DNA of 52,528 bases, from positions 1 through 52,528 of the IMG/VR virus record IMGVR_UViG_3300042485_002903. One strand, 5' to 3'. Source of the stretch: a virus. Shown here one piece after another: positions 1 through 9,025 of this stretch. The notes under the pieces are model-generated. The model was not told where the DNA came from, searched no databases, and saw only the letters and a program-made list of their open reading frames with translations. The number at the start of each line of letters is the position of its first letter. Position 1 is the stretch's first letter. A program made the translations under genes and the position numbers.

Positions 1-40
1 TATTAAAACTTGTAACATTATTTCCATATTTTACAATCAT
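1..40 (-). CDS. 5' end of an unidentified gene, cut by the window edge
   Basis: The ATG (40-38) overlaps the stop of the preceding minus-strand gene as TAATG, the coupling style used throughout this window. Thirteen codons are visible (MIVKYGNNVTSFN) before the sequence ends. It is probably the next virion gene in the same unit. No function can be given. Confidence 0.45.
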   Translation of the reverse strand, partial: MIVKYGNNVTSFN

Positions 41-1170
41 TATCCTCTAATAAATCTAATAAAGAGATTATCAGCAACTGCTTCAAAAAAATAATTGTTA
101 TTGTAATGTTTTTGTCCTTGAAATGTTCCCGTTATAATTGACCCAGTGTAATTTCCATTTATATCCCAATTATTTGTGTCATCTAATAAATTGGCAATAG
201 TTCCACCTGAAGTTATATATGCTGGTATAATATCGGCACTTGCTGAAATAGTACCACCTGAATTAACTTGAACCATTCTATCTGTTGAACCAGCCAATCC
301 TGATGAAGAAATAGTACCATTCAAAGCGGATGTTCCCGTTACAATTAAATTCCCAGTAATACTTGTATTACCATTTACTGTCCAACCTGTGACACTATTA
401 ATACTTGCGGTTAGAGTTGAACCACTATTCCTTGATATTGTGAATGTATTATTAGAATATGTAAATCCAGTAACAAATGTATCAAAAGAAGAAATACCTG
501 AAACATTGAATGTTCCCCCAGTATTATTTGTAAAAACAATACTTCCACCACTAAATGTACCGCCAGTTACAAAAACATCTCGTGGTAAATTTTGATATGT
601 TGTTGCAGATATTGTTGAAGCCGAAATTCCTGCTGTTGAAACAATATTGAATGTTATTGAAGATAATGCACCAGATAATGATATTGATGATAAAGTTGCT
701 GTTATGTTGGGTTGATTCTCATTTTGGGAAATGATTAACGATGTTCCACTAAATGTTGCACCAGTCACATATGTATCAGTCAATCCACTTAAACCACTTC
801 CATCCCCAAAAAAAGTTCCTCCACTTATTGTATTTGCTGTTAGTCCATCCAAAAAAATAGTCGCACCTGACACAGTACCACCAGTAAATGTTCCACTACC
901 ACCACCTGAATTAAAAATAGACCAATCAGATAATGTATTTGTCCAAGGTGGTAAGTTTAATTTATAATAGGTCGTACCTCCACCTATACCCACAACCATA
1001 CCAGCTCTTCTTCTCAAAGTTGGTATGTTATTTAAATCACTTAATAAATCAACATTTCTTAATCCATCAATACCATATAAGGGGTCTATCACCGGATATG
1101 TATCCGTTGTATCACTCGGAGAAATAAAACCAAAAACCTCAACACCCCCTGATAAACTAAATGAACCCAT
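40..1170 (-). CDS. Gly/Ser/Thr-rich fibre-like virion protein
   Basis: This 376-residue protein is dominated by short repeats of Gly, Ser and Thr with regularly spaced hydrophobic residues (for example VTGATFSGTSLII, VTGGTFSGGSIVF and VTGFTYSNNTFTI), the pattern of beta-solenoid or trimeric phage fibres. The first 60 residues are less repetitive and could be the virion attachment domain. It ends with a short non-repetitive segment (FFEAVADNLFIRFIRG) that could be a tip or registration element. It is the fourth gene from the divergent promoter region near 4340 if the partial gene is counted, and lies 13 nt after the Pro/Thr-repeat gene. A tail fibre or baseplate appendage is inferred from composition only; no catalytic or receptor-binding motif is recognisable. 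Confidence 0.6.
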   Translation of the reverse strand: MGSFSLSGGVEVFGFISPSDTTDTYPVIDPLYGIDGLRNVDLLSDLNNIPTLRRRAGMVVGIGGGTTYYKLNLPPWTNTLSDWSIFNSGGGSGTFTGGTVSGATIFLDGLTANTISGGTFFGDGSGLSGLTDTYVTGATFSGTSLIISQNENQPNITATLSSISLSGALSSITFNIVSTAGISASTISATTYQNLPRDVFVTGGTFSGGSIVFTNNTGGTFNVSGISSFDTFVTGFTYSNNTFTISRNSGSTLTASINSVTGWTVNGNTSITGNLIVTGTSALNGTISSSGLAGSTDRMVQVNSGGTISASADIIPAYITSGGTIANLLDDTNNWDINGNYTGSIITGTFQGQKHYNNNYFFEAVADNLFIRFIRG

Positions 1171-1183
1171 TATTATTTAATTT

Positions 1184-2149
1184 TTAAGGACATAACCACA
1201 CACTCACACTTGCAACAAATGGGAAGAATGTCCTATATACATTGTATGTTATGCTAAACCCATTAGCGTCTACTATAATTATCGTACCTATGTTATTAAA
1301 TGGTATTAAACTACCTAAACATCCCGCACTACTATCTCTAAACTCACTTGGTTGTGTTAAACCAGTTGGTATTAAAATATATCCATAATCACCACTTGAA
1401 CCACTTGGCAGTACAACAGCACTATTAACAGGATTACTTGTATAACCACTAGTTAATCCACTCGTTTCACCTGAAGTAATTGACGAACCACTGAACTTAC
1501 CATAATATATTTTTGGTGATTCAGGTCCTAAAGGACTCACTGAAGGTGTTGGTGTCACAGTTGATGTTGGTGTAATCGTAGGTGTCACCGTTGGTGTTGT
1601 AGTAGGTGTAGTCGTTGGTGTCACCGTATTCGTTGGTGTATTAGTCGGTGTTATAGTAGGTGTAACTGTTGGTGTTGCCGTTGTTGGTGGTGTTTTAGTA
1701 GGTGTAGGTGTCGCAGTTGGTGTCTTACTTGGAGTTACACAAGGATTTCTACTTGGTGTAACTGTTGGTGTAACAGATATCGTTGGTGTCGGTGTAAGTG
1801 TTTGTGTCGTTGTTGGTGTCGGAGTTGGTACTTTACAAGGGTCATAACTCGGTGTTGGTGTGACAGTAGATGTCGGAGTTGGAGTTTGAGTCCTTGTAGG
1901 TGTAATAGTAGGTGTTGGGGTTGGTGTTGGCCTTGGTACATTCAAAATACTCAAACAATCACCACTCAATGATAAAATACTATAAGTCCCATAAATCTCT
2001 TGTGGAGGTGTCAATGTATTTGATGAAAATGTGTAAGGTAGAGTTTGAACCCCCAAGTTAAACACATTAGTAGTCCCTTGTGGTGTAAACACAATACTTG
2101 TTTGTTCCCCACTATAATTTATACTACTAATTGTTATTGATTGACTCAT
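1184..2149 (-). CDS. Mucin-like Pro/Thr-repeat virion protein
   Basis: A 321-residue protein in three parts. Residues 1-67 are a small beta-rich N-terminal region. Residues about 70-203 are an almost pure Thr-Pro repeat ([25 protein letters not shown]) interrupted by two short Cys-containing breaks (SYDPCKVP and SRNPCVTP). Residues 204-321 form a C-terminal domain rich in Gly and Ser that ends in Cys-Pro. The central part resembles extended, O-glycosylatable linkers. It lies between the Cys-rich 716-residue protein, which has a shorter [13 protein letters not shown] linker of its own, and a fibre-like protein, so a structural stalk or appendage is likely. Whether the Thr residues are glycosylated by the sugar cassette in this window is an inference. 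Confidence 0.6.
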   Translation of the reverse strand: MSQSITISSINYSGEQTSIVFTPQGTTNVFNLGVQTLPYTFSSNTLTPPQEIYGTYSILSLSGDCLSILNVPRPTPTPTPTITPTRTQTPTPTSTVTPTPSYDPCKVPTPTPTTTQTLTPTPTISVTPTVTPSRNPCVTPSKTPTATPTPTKTPPTTATPTVTPTITPTNTPTNTVTPTTTPTTTPTVTPTITPTSTVTPTPSVSPLGPESPKIYYGKFSGSSITSGETSGLTSGYTSNPVNSAVVLPSGSSGDYGYILIPTGLTQPSEFRDSSAGCLGSLIPFNNIGTIIIVDANGFSITYNVYRTFFPFVASVSVWLCP

Positions 2150-2166
2150 ACTATAATTACATATTT

Positions 2167-4317
2167 TTAATTTATTGTGAATGTGAAATCATCAGGTTCA
2201 CAAACTATTGTTGAACAATCAGGACAATCAGGATTAAACATTTGAAACTGAGTTTTTAACAAATTGAAGTTATGTTTCACTTCTGGTGCTGATAATGGAG
2301 TAACATACATTCTCAATTGAGATATTGCCCCCTCAAATGTACCAGCAAAGTTTTGTTCAATTAATATATTTGTATTTAACCCACTCAATGTTGTTCCACT
2401 TAAATCATTAATTGGAAAACATTCAGGGTCTTGTTGATAAGGACCATCAGGATTACTTAATGATGTAAATGTTAAGTTCTCCCTCAATCCTTGTGTACCA
2501 CCACCCCAAGATATATTAAATGGAACACCAACTTGTTTTTCTTTATCAGTGTTCAAAGCTCTAGGTATAATCTCCTCAAAGTCCTCTATTGTATAAAATA
2601 TCTTACCATTAACATAAATCTTCAACCTACCTTTTCTATATTTACCCTCTTGTAACCACTTCTCATTCAAGTTAATCAACTCAACTTGTAAAGCAGTTTC
2701 ATTTCTTGTGTATGGTGGAGCAATCAACGATACAGAATTATTTACCAATCCCTCCAAAAATAACTTTTTAGTTATGTCACCCAATCCACCTCTCCAATAT
2801 AAATCACACTCATCCAAGAAATTATATCTTTCCCAAACAACATCAACCTGAAACCAATGTTCCAAATCCAACCAAGCAGGATTTACTTGTAAACAAGTTG
2901 GATATATCGGTGGTGTACATATTTCTGTTATTGTATAACCAGTTGTATATGTAATACCAGTTGTACAAGTACCCGTAGTTTCACATCCACCTGTAAATCT
3001 TAAAAATCTAATCCCAATACCAGGATTCTTAGGGTCACCACATAATTTTATGGCCAAAGCATTCGACATTGTATCCAACAATGGATTCTTCTCGCAAGTG
3101 TCCTCAATAGATGTAAACCCTGATGTCGTACAATCATTACAAGACGAACAATCATTACAATTTGTACAAGTAGGTGTACAAGTTGTTTGTGGTGGGAAAG
3201 GATTACAAGATGGTGTTGGACTTGGTGTTGGTGTAGGTGTCGGAGTTACTGGTATAGTAACATCACAAGTATGTGTTTGACATTCCCATCCACAAGTTTG
3301 ACAAGCCAACTCATTACATCCACAACCACAACTAATCTTTGTTTCAGGGTGACCACCACACTTATCACATCCGTAATTGACCTGAGGGTCGTGTACACCA
3401 TTTACTGAACGAGGGGGATAAACATATATACATCTACTATTTGTAATGTTGTAATTACAACAAGCACAAGTTTGAAGTTTAGTTAAACCTGATGTTACTC
3501 TTGTATAACCTGAATCACAAATAGGACTTCCATCTGCGTGGTGATAGAATTTGTTTTCGGCTCTTGTTCCTATGTAAAAGAATATATTTTTATTGTTTGG
3601 ATATATTTCATTTAGGGTTGTTTCACCAGTTGTACCTGAAAACTCATTTGTTAATCTTGGTTTCAAAAGTAATTCAACAGCCCATCCCTTGTTCATTCGT
3701 TCAGGGAAAATATTGTAGTCGTAACCAAATAACTTATAAAAACCTTGATAAAACCCACCATATAATTCGTGGTATCTTCCGACATATGGACTTTCCTTAC
3801 TTACAACTTCATACAAAATATTTTTATCGAAACCTGAAAATCTCAAGTTGGTAGATGTAAATCCTGTAACTTGGTGTAACTTCAATCTTCTATCAAAATA
3901 CAATCTGTTGAATTCTAAATTACTTGGCAATAGACCATCTGTGAAAACAATAGTTTGTGCTGACATACCAGTAACCAAACCATTGTCAATTCCTGTCAAA
4001 CCAATGTCACAAGATGAACCTGACAATTGACAACTTAAAACTTCATTTTTTGGGTTATAGTAGTTTTCAGAAATAAAAACATTATTGAAATTATAATTTT
4101 TGTACGTCAAAATTAAATTTTGAGTGGATGCCGTACTATTAATATCAAAATAAAAAGGTAATCTGTTACCATATGTTTGAGCAATCAAATATGGTGAAAA
4201 AACAACCTCTTGGTTAAAATTTACTTCATCAGAAGTAAGAGACATATCTTGTGTCTCCAATGATAGCTTCAAAAACCAATTTGATGGGTTAAACTGATTT
4301 ATGTTTTGATATGACAT
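2167..4317 (-). CDS. Large virion protein with Cys-rich insert and LamG-like C-terminus
   Basis: This 716-residue protein is the first gene of the minus-strand unit. Residues about 1-265 are beta-rich and lack Cys clusters. Residues about 268-405 contain many Cys pairs ([33 protein letters not shown]) broken by a [13 protein letters not shown] linker, suggesting metal-binding knuckles or disulphides. The C-terminal third contains a stretch typical of concanavalin/LamG-like folds ([20 protein letters not shown]), usually carbohydrate-binding. The start is supported by a TATTTAT element ending 11 nt before the ATG. An adsorption or appendage protein is the best guess; the family cannot be named from sequence alone. 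Confidence 0.6.
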   Translation of the reverse strand: MSYQNINQFNPSNWFLKLSLETQDMSLTSDEVNFNQEVVFSPYLIAQTYGNRLPFYFDINSTASTQNLILTYKNYNFNNVFISENYYNPKNEVLSCQLSGSSCDIGLTGIDNGLVTGMSAQTIVFTDGLLPSNLEFNRLYFDRRLKLHQVTGFTSTNLRFSGFDKNILYEVVSKESPYVGRYHELYGGFYQGFYKLFGYDYNIFPERMNKGWAVELLLKPRLTNEFSGTTGETTLNEIYPNNKNIFFYIGTRAENKFYHHADGSPICDSGYTRVTSGLTKLQTCACCNYNITNSRCIYVYPPRSVNGVHDPQVNYGCDKCGGHPETKISCGCGCNELACQTCGWECQTHTCDVTIPVTPTPTPTPSPTPSCNPFPPQTTCTPTCTNCNDCSSCNDCTTSGFTSIEDTCEKNPLLDTMSNALAIKLCGDPKNPGIGIRFLRFTGGCETTGTCTTGITYTTGYTITEICTPPIYPTCLQVNPAWLDLEHWFQVDVVWERYNFLDECDLYWRGGLGDITKKLFLEGLVNNSVSLIAPPYTRNETALQVELINLNEKWLQEGKYRKGRLKIYVNGKIFYTIEDFEEIIPRALNTDKEKQVGVPFNISWGGGTQGLRENLTFTSLSNPDGPYQQDPECFPINDLSGTTLSGLNTNILIEQNFAGTFEGAISQLRMYVTPLSAPEVKHNFNLLKTQFQMFNPDCPDCSTIVCEPDDFTFTIN

Positions 4318-4327
4318 TCTTTTTTAG

Positions 4328-4356
4328 AATAAATACTTTGATACGAAGTATTTATT
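4328..4356. promoter_or_regulatory. Divergent pair of TATTTAT late-type promoters
   Basis: An 11-bp perfect inverted repeat (AATAAATACTT at 4328-4338 and AAGTATTTATT at 4346-4356, 7-nt spacer) lies between two divergent genes. Read outward on each strand it gives TATTTATT followed by an A-rich run, ending 11 nt before the ATG at 4317 and 15 nt before the ATG at 4371. The same element recurs before other virion genes here. T4 late promoters have only a TATAAATA-type -10 box, which suits a gp55-like sigma; the assignment is inferred. Confidence 0.6.
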
Positions 4357-4370
4357 AAGAAAAATTACTA

Positions 4371-5171
4371 ATGAACAAATTCAGAAAAGAATATTTCAAT
4401 GACCATTATCACTTCATTATCGAAGGTGATGGGGAAAACTTTTCGTTGACCTATACAACCTACAATTTATTAACTGAAGACAAAAAACCAACTAAGAAAA
4501 AATTTAAAAAAGAAAACTTAAAAAATGTTGTCAGTAAAGTTGAAAAAATAACCAAATCAAGAAAAAAATATTCCAAAAAAGAAATAGATGAGTTGATTGA
4601 CACTGATGGTACTTTTTTAAGTTCTAAGATTCCTTTTTTGAATCAGTATCTTACACCTAAAAAAACTATGGACCAAACAGTGGTTGCTGCAAGAATATCA
4701 AACGACCCAGTTACAAGAGGATATCGTGTTTATTATGGTGAAAGTGAAAATAAAGATGGTGAAGTTATTGACGAAGAAAATATGTCCGATGCTTTTGGAT
4801 ATGAAGAAACTAAAAATAAGGATTTCAAAGAAACACTTAAAACTTTTAAGAAGATGGGTGTGGAAGACCCTGAAGAAAGAATTCAAAGAACAAAACAACT
4901 AGGTAAAATTCCAAATGTAAAAAAAAGAAAAGGAAAATTAAAACAAAGATTGACCGAAAAAGAAATTGAAGAAGAAAAGAAAAACAAAATGGTTAAAATG
5001 GTCGAAGATATTATAACTAATAAGTTGGGGGGTAGTGATGGTGAAGTTATTGAGAAAGTTGATAGTTTATCTAAAATTTTAATTAAGAACTTAGAAAGTA
5101 TCAAAAAATTAGCAAAAAAAGAAGGTATAAGTTTGAATAAACTAATTAATGTTTTGAAAAAAAGTGAATAA
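4371..5171 (+). CDS. Lys-rich protein of unknown function
   Basis: A 266-residue, highly charged protein, very rich in Lys and Glu, with predicted helical C-terminal half (residues about 165-266) and a mixed N-terminal half (YHFIIEGDGENFSLTYTTYN). No recognised family. It opens a five-gene plus-strand unit of small proteins that closes with the terminator at 6952 and is preceded by one half of the divergent promoter. Its 3' end overlaps the next gene by 8 nt, suggesting coupled translation. A virion or assembly role is possible because of its late-type promoter and neighbours, but nothing in the sequence proves it. Confidence 0.55.
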   Translation: MNKFRKEYFNDHYHFIIEGDGENFSLTYTTYNLLTEDKKPTKKKFKKENLKNVVSKVEKITKSRKKYSKKEIDELIDTDGTFLSSKIPFLNQYLTPKKTMDQTVVAARISNDPVTRGYRVYYGESENKDGEVIDEENMSDAFGYEETKNKDFKETLKTFKKMGVEDPEERIQRTKQLGKIPNVKKRKGKLKQRLTEKEIEEEKKNKMVKMVEDIITNKLGGSDGEVIEKVDSLSKILIKNLESIKKLAKKEGISLNKLINVLKKSE

Positions 5172-5634
5172 AGATTTATACGGCAAAAAAATAGAATTAC
5201 CTGAAGACGTTATTGTTTATCTTAAACAATGTAATGATAATGCTATTGGTGCCGATGAAAGTACAGAAGGATTTAGAAGAAATAGAGAACTCAGAGATAC
5301 CGGATTTGTAACATATCAACAACTCAAAAGAATGAAGAACTTCTTTGATAATTTTAACGGACATCAGAATGATTTACCTTTTATTTTAAATGGTGGTCAC
5401 TATGTTAAAGGTTGGGTAAATAATATGTTGAAATCGATGAGAGATGATATTTCATTAGGAAAAGAAATAAAATCAGTTGTTTTACCAAATCAATACATAC
5501 AACCACATCAAAAAAATAATCTCACAACAACTAATAGACCAAGTAAAAGTCATTCAAATACCTTGGAAAAATATAATTTACAAGTAACTGAAGACCTTAA
5601 AAGGATAAATGATTTAATAAAAAAATTAATTTAA
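5164..5634 (+). CDS. Conserved-looking small protein, unknown function
   Basis: A 156-residue protein that starts with GTG overlapping the end of the previous gene (GTG at 5164, upstream stop at 5169-5171). The N-terminal two thirds (LPEDVIVYLKQCNDNAIG, then helical segments with FFDNFNGHQNDLPFILNGG) look like a compact folded domain; the C-terminal part is a Ser/Asn-rich linker followed by a short helix. No family recognised. The overlap and the lack of an ATG nearby support the GTG start. Confidence 0.55.
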   Translation: MNKDLYGKKIELPEDVIVYLKQCNDNAIGADESTEGFRRNRELRDTGFVTYQQLKRMKNFFDNFNGHQNDLPFILNGGHYVKGWVNNMLKSMRDDISLGKEIKSVVLPNQYIQPHQKNNLTTTNRPSKSHSNTLEKYNLQVTEDLKRINDLIKKLI

Positions 5635-5635
5635 T

Positions 5636-5929
5636 ATGGCTCAAGTAGAACCTTTAAGTTTTGCACAACCTGATAATGAGTTGTCAAGAATCGCTGAAGC
5701 TGAAAGAAAAAAACTTTTTCCCAAAAATGATTATGCAACGAATAATCAATATTCTTCAGTTAATCCAAATGCTTTATCTGATGGTGACGAAAAAGGTAGA
5801 GGTACTGGTAATTTCTTAGATGTTTATAATCAAAACATTGGAACTCGTACTGACATTGTTGAAAGAAAAAATGAAATCAAAGTGAACGAGTATCAAGTAA
5901 ACAAACCTTATACAACTCCACCAGCGTAA
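5636..5929 (+). CDS. Small hydrophilic protein, unknown function
   Basis: A 97-residue protein with little predicted structure: an acidic/basic N-terminal helix (ELSRIAEAERKKLFPK) followed by Asn-, Gly- and Asp-rich sequence ending in Pro-Pro-Ala. It starts 1 nt after the upstream stop and its last base is the A of the next ATG (TAATG). It may be a virion-associated or linker protein; no homology is recognised. Confidence 0.5.
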   Translation: MAQVEPLSFAQPDNELSRIAEAERKKLFPKNDYATNNQYSSVNPNALSDGDEKGRGTGNFLDVYNQNIGTRTDIVERKNEIKVNEYQVNKPYTTPPA

Positions 5930-6312
5930 TGAAACTTTACAACATAACCAAAAATCTTATTTTAGAAGTAGCTTCTATCGAATCCGTAATTAACTCAATT
6001 AGAAATAAAAATAGAGTTATTATTTATTATGATGGAGAAGAACCAGGTGGACGTGGTTTAAGAGAAATCGAACCCGTATGTTTTGGTTATTCAAAAAAAG
6101 GTAATCCAGTTCTTAGAGCTTGGGATTTGGAGGGAGCTTCCCATAGAGGATTCAAAGGAGAAAAACCACTACCAAGTTGGCGACTTTTTAGATTGGATAG
6201 GATTATGTCATTAACACCAACAGGAAATAATTTTGAAACTCCTAGACCCAACTATAATCCAAGTGGAGACAAATCTATGAATAGAGTTATAATAAATGCC
6301 AAATTTGATTAA
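5929..6312 (+). CDS. WYL-like small protein with possible prohead-targeting N-terminus
   Basis: A 127-residue protein. Residues about 25-95 have the rhythm of a WYL-type SH3-like barrel: a basic/aromatic strand (RVIIYYDGEEP), then REIEPVCFGYSKKGNPVLRA and a final WRLFRLDRI strand, which matches the WYL core where Arg and aromatic residues bind ligand or nucleic acid. The N-terminus (MKLYNITKNLILEVAS) is a short helix with I-L-E, which fits the (L/I)xE rule of T4 gp21 cleavage, so the protein could be packaged in the head. WYL domains usually occur in transcription regulators; here there is no HTH. Both assignments are by eye. Confidence 0.5.
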   Translation: MKLYNITKNLILEVASIESVINSIRNKNRVIIYYDGEEPGGRGLREIEPVCFGYSKKGNPVLRAWDLEGASHRGFKGEKPLPSWRLFRLDRIMSLTPTGNNFETPRPNYNPSGDKSMNRVIINAKFD

Positions 6313-6321
6313 AAATATTAT

Positions 6322-6927
6322 ATGAACGAAAATGATTTAATGAACAAATTAGCTATATCTAAAAAGATTATGGAACGTCATAATCAGACCCCTAGAAATA
6401 CAAATGGTGGGGGTAATATGAATTTTGATACTAATGTAAGAGAATTTGACGTACCACAAGCTAAATTCAACATACCTCAGGAATTTATGGGTGTTAATGA
6501 ATCTAAACAACAAATACCACAACACACAAATACAAAGGATAGAATTCTATCATCTAAATTACCTGATGAAATTAAAAGATTAATGATTGAACATCCAATC
6601 AATCAACCAAACAATATGGGTGGTGGGGGTTCAGTTTTAAGTAATGAATTGGTTGAAAAAGCAGCAAGATTAATGAACAATGACATTGCTAATAATGTTA
6701 ATCCATACCAACCAAAAAAAGTTGTACAAGAAACGAAATCACAGAATGTAACATCCAACTTGGATAAAAATGTTCTAAAAGATTTAATTAGAGAAACTAT
6801 CGAAGAAGTGTTAGGTGAAAATGGTCTGTTAGTTGAAAGTACAAATAAAACAAATGATATGTTCCAATTTAAAGTTGGAAGTCACATTTTCGAAGGAAAA
6901 GTAACACGTATTAAAAAAGTTAAATAA
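6322..6927 (+). CDS. Virion-type protein, unknown function
   Basis: A 201-residue protein. The first 140 residues are Asn/Gln/Pro-rich and look flexible; residues about 145-201 form a helix (DLIRETIEEVLGENG) followed by a small beta domain (FQFKVGSHIFEGKVTRIKK). The helix-plus-beta tail resembles the ends of several small proteins in T4-like phages, but I cannot name a family. It is the last gene before the terminator at 6952 and is 9 nt downstream of the WYL-like gene. Confidence 0.5.
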   Translation: MNENDLMNKLAISKKIMERHNQTPRNTNGGGNMNFDTNVREFDVPQAKFNIPQEFMGVNESKQQIPQHTNTKDRILSSKLPDEIKRLMIEHPINQPNNMGGGGSVLSNELVEKAARLMNNDIANNVNPYQPKKVVQETKSQNVTSNLDKNVLKDLIRETIEEVLGENGLLVESTNKTNDMFQFKVGSHIFEGKVTRIKKVK

Positions 6928-6951
6928 TTTATTTTTTTCATAATTCTTATT

Positions 6952-6997
6952 CCCCACATCCCCTGAAGAAATTCAAGTTGTGGGGTTTCGTTTTTTT
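6952..6997 (+). terminator. Rho-independent terminator
   Basis: CCCCACA (6952-6958) pairs with TGTGGGG (6979-6985), with an inner TGAA/TTCA stem, followed by TTTCGTTTTTTT. It sits 25 nt after the last gene of the 4371-6927 unit and separates it from the homing endonuclease and sugar cassette. Confidence 0.85.
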
Positions 6998-7031
6998 AGA
7001 GGGTAATACTTTCCTTTTGACATAACGTTTA

Positions 7032-7038
7032 TATTTAT
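7032..7038 (+). promoter_or_regulatory. TATTTAT late-type promoter element
   Basis: TATTTAT within GTTTATATTTATATAATATA, 21 nt before the ATG of the endonuclease gene at 7060 and just after a terminator, so a promoter is needed here. It matches the element found before other transcription units. Confidence 0.45.
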
Positions 7039-7059
7039 ATAATATAAAATATATTGATT

Positions 7060-7818
7060 ATGGACATTGAAACTGAAAAATTTATAATAGAGGAATATAA
7101 AAAAGGGTTGGGTTCTGTAATGATTTCACGTAAAGTGGGGTTATCTAAACCTACGATATTAGCTGTAATAAAAAAACACAAACTAACGAGGTATAAAGAT
7201 AGATGTAAATGTTTAAAAATAAAAGAAGTTGGTGACAAATTTACATTATCATGGACGTGTAAGATGTGTAAAAACGAATTCCAAAAAACCTCGAAAAATA
7301 AATCCGTATTGTGTCGTAATTATTACAACTCAATAAAAAAAAGTAGTAATTGTAAATCTTGTAGTTTATTATTACAGAGAGGTAAAGGAAATCCTTTTTA
7401 TGGGAAAAAACATAGTAAACAAACACTCGATTTAATTTCCAAAAAAATATCTGAAAATCCACCAAAACAAAGTTGTGTGTCTAAATTGGAAAAAAAATTG
7501 TTGAGTGAAATTAAAAATAGGGGAATAGATGCTAAAGGAACTGTGTCTATTGATAGATTTATATGTGATATTTTTATTGAAAAATACAATTTAATTATTG
7601 AATTTTATGGTGATTATTGGCATTGTAATCCCAAAAAATATAAATCTGATTATTTTCACCCGCACAAAAAAAAGACAGCAAAAGAAATATGGGACGAGGA
7701 TAAACTAAGAATTGATTATTTGAAAAAAATGGGTTATAATTTAGAAGTTATCTGGGAACGTGAATTCTCAGATGATAAAAAATTAAACAAAATTATTAAA
7801 AAATATGTCAAAAATTAG
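7060..7818 (+). CDS. Homing endonuclease with HTH, NUMOD3 and Vsr-like nuclease domain
   Basis: This 252-residue protein is a mobile endonuclease. Residues 1-45 hold a helix-turn-helix (VMISRKVGLSKPTILAVIKK). Residues about 65-110 have paired Cys (CKMC, CKSC) like a zinc ribbon. A NUMOD3 DNA-binding motif follows (NPFYGKKHSKQTLDLI). The C-terminal 110 residues match the Vsr-like PD-(D/E)XK fold: FICDIFIEKYNLIIEFYGD, WHCNP, then a W..D..R..YL..MGY.LEVIWE tail. The ATG at 7060 is preferred over the in-frame TTG two codons earlier. It overlaps the following glycosyltransferase gene by 14 nt. It lies beside, not inside, a recognisable gene, so its target is unknown. Confidence 0.8.
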   Translation: MDIETEKFIIEEYKKGLGSVMISRKVGLSKPTILAVIKKHKLTRYKDRCKCLKIKEVGDKFTLSWTCKMCKNEFQKTSKNKSVLCRNYYNSIKKSSNCKSCSLLLQRGKGNPFYGKKHSKQTLDLISKKISENPPKQSCVSKLEKKLLSEIKNRGIDAKGTVSIDRFICDIFIEKYNLIIEFYGDYWHCNPKKYKSDYFHPHKKKTAKEIWDEDKLRIDYLKKMGYNLEVIWEREFSDDKKLNKIIKKYVKN

Positions 7819-9019
7819 AGTTCTAGTAACCCCCTCAGACACGACCGGAGTTGGAAAATTCAGAAGTGTAGACCCCCATGTAATGTTACAAAATATGTAT
7901 CCAGATGACTTCCACGTGGATATTGATTATCAACCTAGAATTAATGATGTAAATTATTGGAAACAATATCAAATTGTTCATATACATAGGAATATTGGTA
8001 ATAGTTACGAACATACACCAAGTATTATTAATTTTTTGAAATCAATAGGTATTGTTGTTATTGTAGATTTGGATGATTATTGGTTACCAGGAAAGGAGCA
8101 CCCAATTCATACATTGATTGTACAAGACAAAATCCATGAGAAAATTATGGCAAATTTAAAAGTTGCAAGTTATGTTACTACAACTACAAATATCTTTGCT
8201 GATGAAATCAAAAAATTAAATAGAAATGTTGTCATTTTCCCAAATGCAATCGACCCAACTGAAAGTCAATTTAAACAACCTACTGAGAAATCAGATAGAA
8301 TAAGAATTGGTTGGTTAGGTGGTTCATCTCACTTACATGACTTGAAATTGTTAGAGGGATTTGTCTCAAAGAATATATCTTTGAAGGATAAGGTACAATA
8401 TGTGTTGTGTGGTTTTGATACAAGAGGTACAATTACTGAAATAAACCAACAAACAGGTGAAAAGAAACAAAGACCAATCAACCCTGACGAAACAGTTTGG
8501 GCGAGATATGAAGAAATTTTCACGAATAAATATGGTACAATTGATGATAACTACAAACAATTTTTACTTCAGTTTAAAGAAGAAGAATACCCAAATATAA
8601 GTGATTTACCATATAGACGAGTTTGGACTAAACCAATCAATACTTATGCAACTAACTATTCAAAGTTTGATATATCAATGGCACCAATCAAAAACCATAT
8701 ATTCAATAGAGTAAAATCTCAACTGAAAGTTATTGAGGCTGGTTTTTATAAAAAAGCATTAATTGCATCTGAAGTAGGACCTTATACAATTGACCTCAAA
8801 CACGCTTTAAGTTTTGGTAATTTTACTGATGGAAATGCTTTGTTAGTTAAGGAAGAAAGAAATCATAGTGATTGGGCAAAAAATATTAAATTTCTTGTAA
8901 ATAATCCGAATTTAATCGTAGATTTGGGTGAGAGATTATATGAGTCAGTCAAAGACAAATATGATTTAAGAAATGTTACAAGAGATAGAGCTCAATGGTA
9001 CAAATCACTAATTAAATAA
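7805..9019 (+). CDS. GT-B fold glycosyltransferase
   Basis: A 404-residue protein with the layout of GT-B (GT4/GT1-like) enzymes: an N-terminal Rossmann-like half with VVIVDLDDYWLPGKEHPIH and VVIFPNAIDP, and a C-terminal half beginning at IRIGWLGGSSHLHDL, followed by a nucleotide-sugar site region (SQLKVIEAGFYKKALIASEVGPY) where the Glu corresponds to the E of the E-x7-E motif. It probably transfers a sugar from an NDP donor in the cytoplasm. It opens the sugar cassette and overlaps the endonuclease gene upstream. Acceptor and sugar cannot be inferred. Confidence 0.75.
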   Translation: MSKIRVLVTPSDTTGVGKFRSVDPHVMLQNMYPDDFHVDIDYQPRINDVNYWKQYQIVHIHRNIGNSYEHTPSIINFLKSIGIVVIVDLDDYWLPGKEHPIHTLIVQDKIHEKIMANLKVASYVTTTTNIFADEIKKLNRNVVIFPNAIDPTESQFKQPTEKSDRIRIGWLGGSSHLHDLKLLEGFVSKNISLKDKVQYVLCGFDTRGTITEINQQTGEKKQRPINPDETVWARYEEIFTNKYGTIDDNYKQFLLQFKEEEYPNISDLPYRRVWTKPINTYATNYSKFDISMAPIKNHIFNRVKSQLKVIEAGFYKKALIASEVGPYTIDLKHALSFGNFTDGNALLVKEERNHSDWAKNIKFLVNNPNLIVDLGERLYESVKDKYDLRNVTRDRAQWYKSLIK

Positions 9020-9025
9020 AAATAT

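Noticed and set aside
1540-1945. Repetitive Thr-Pro coding stretch looked like a CRISPR-like or VNTR array.
   Set aside because: The units are irregular, have no uniform spacers and code for a continuous Thr-Pro protein.
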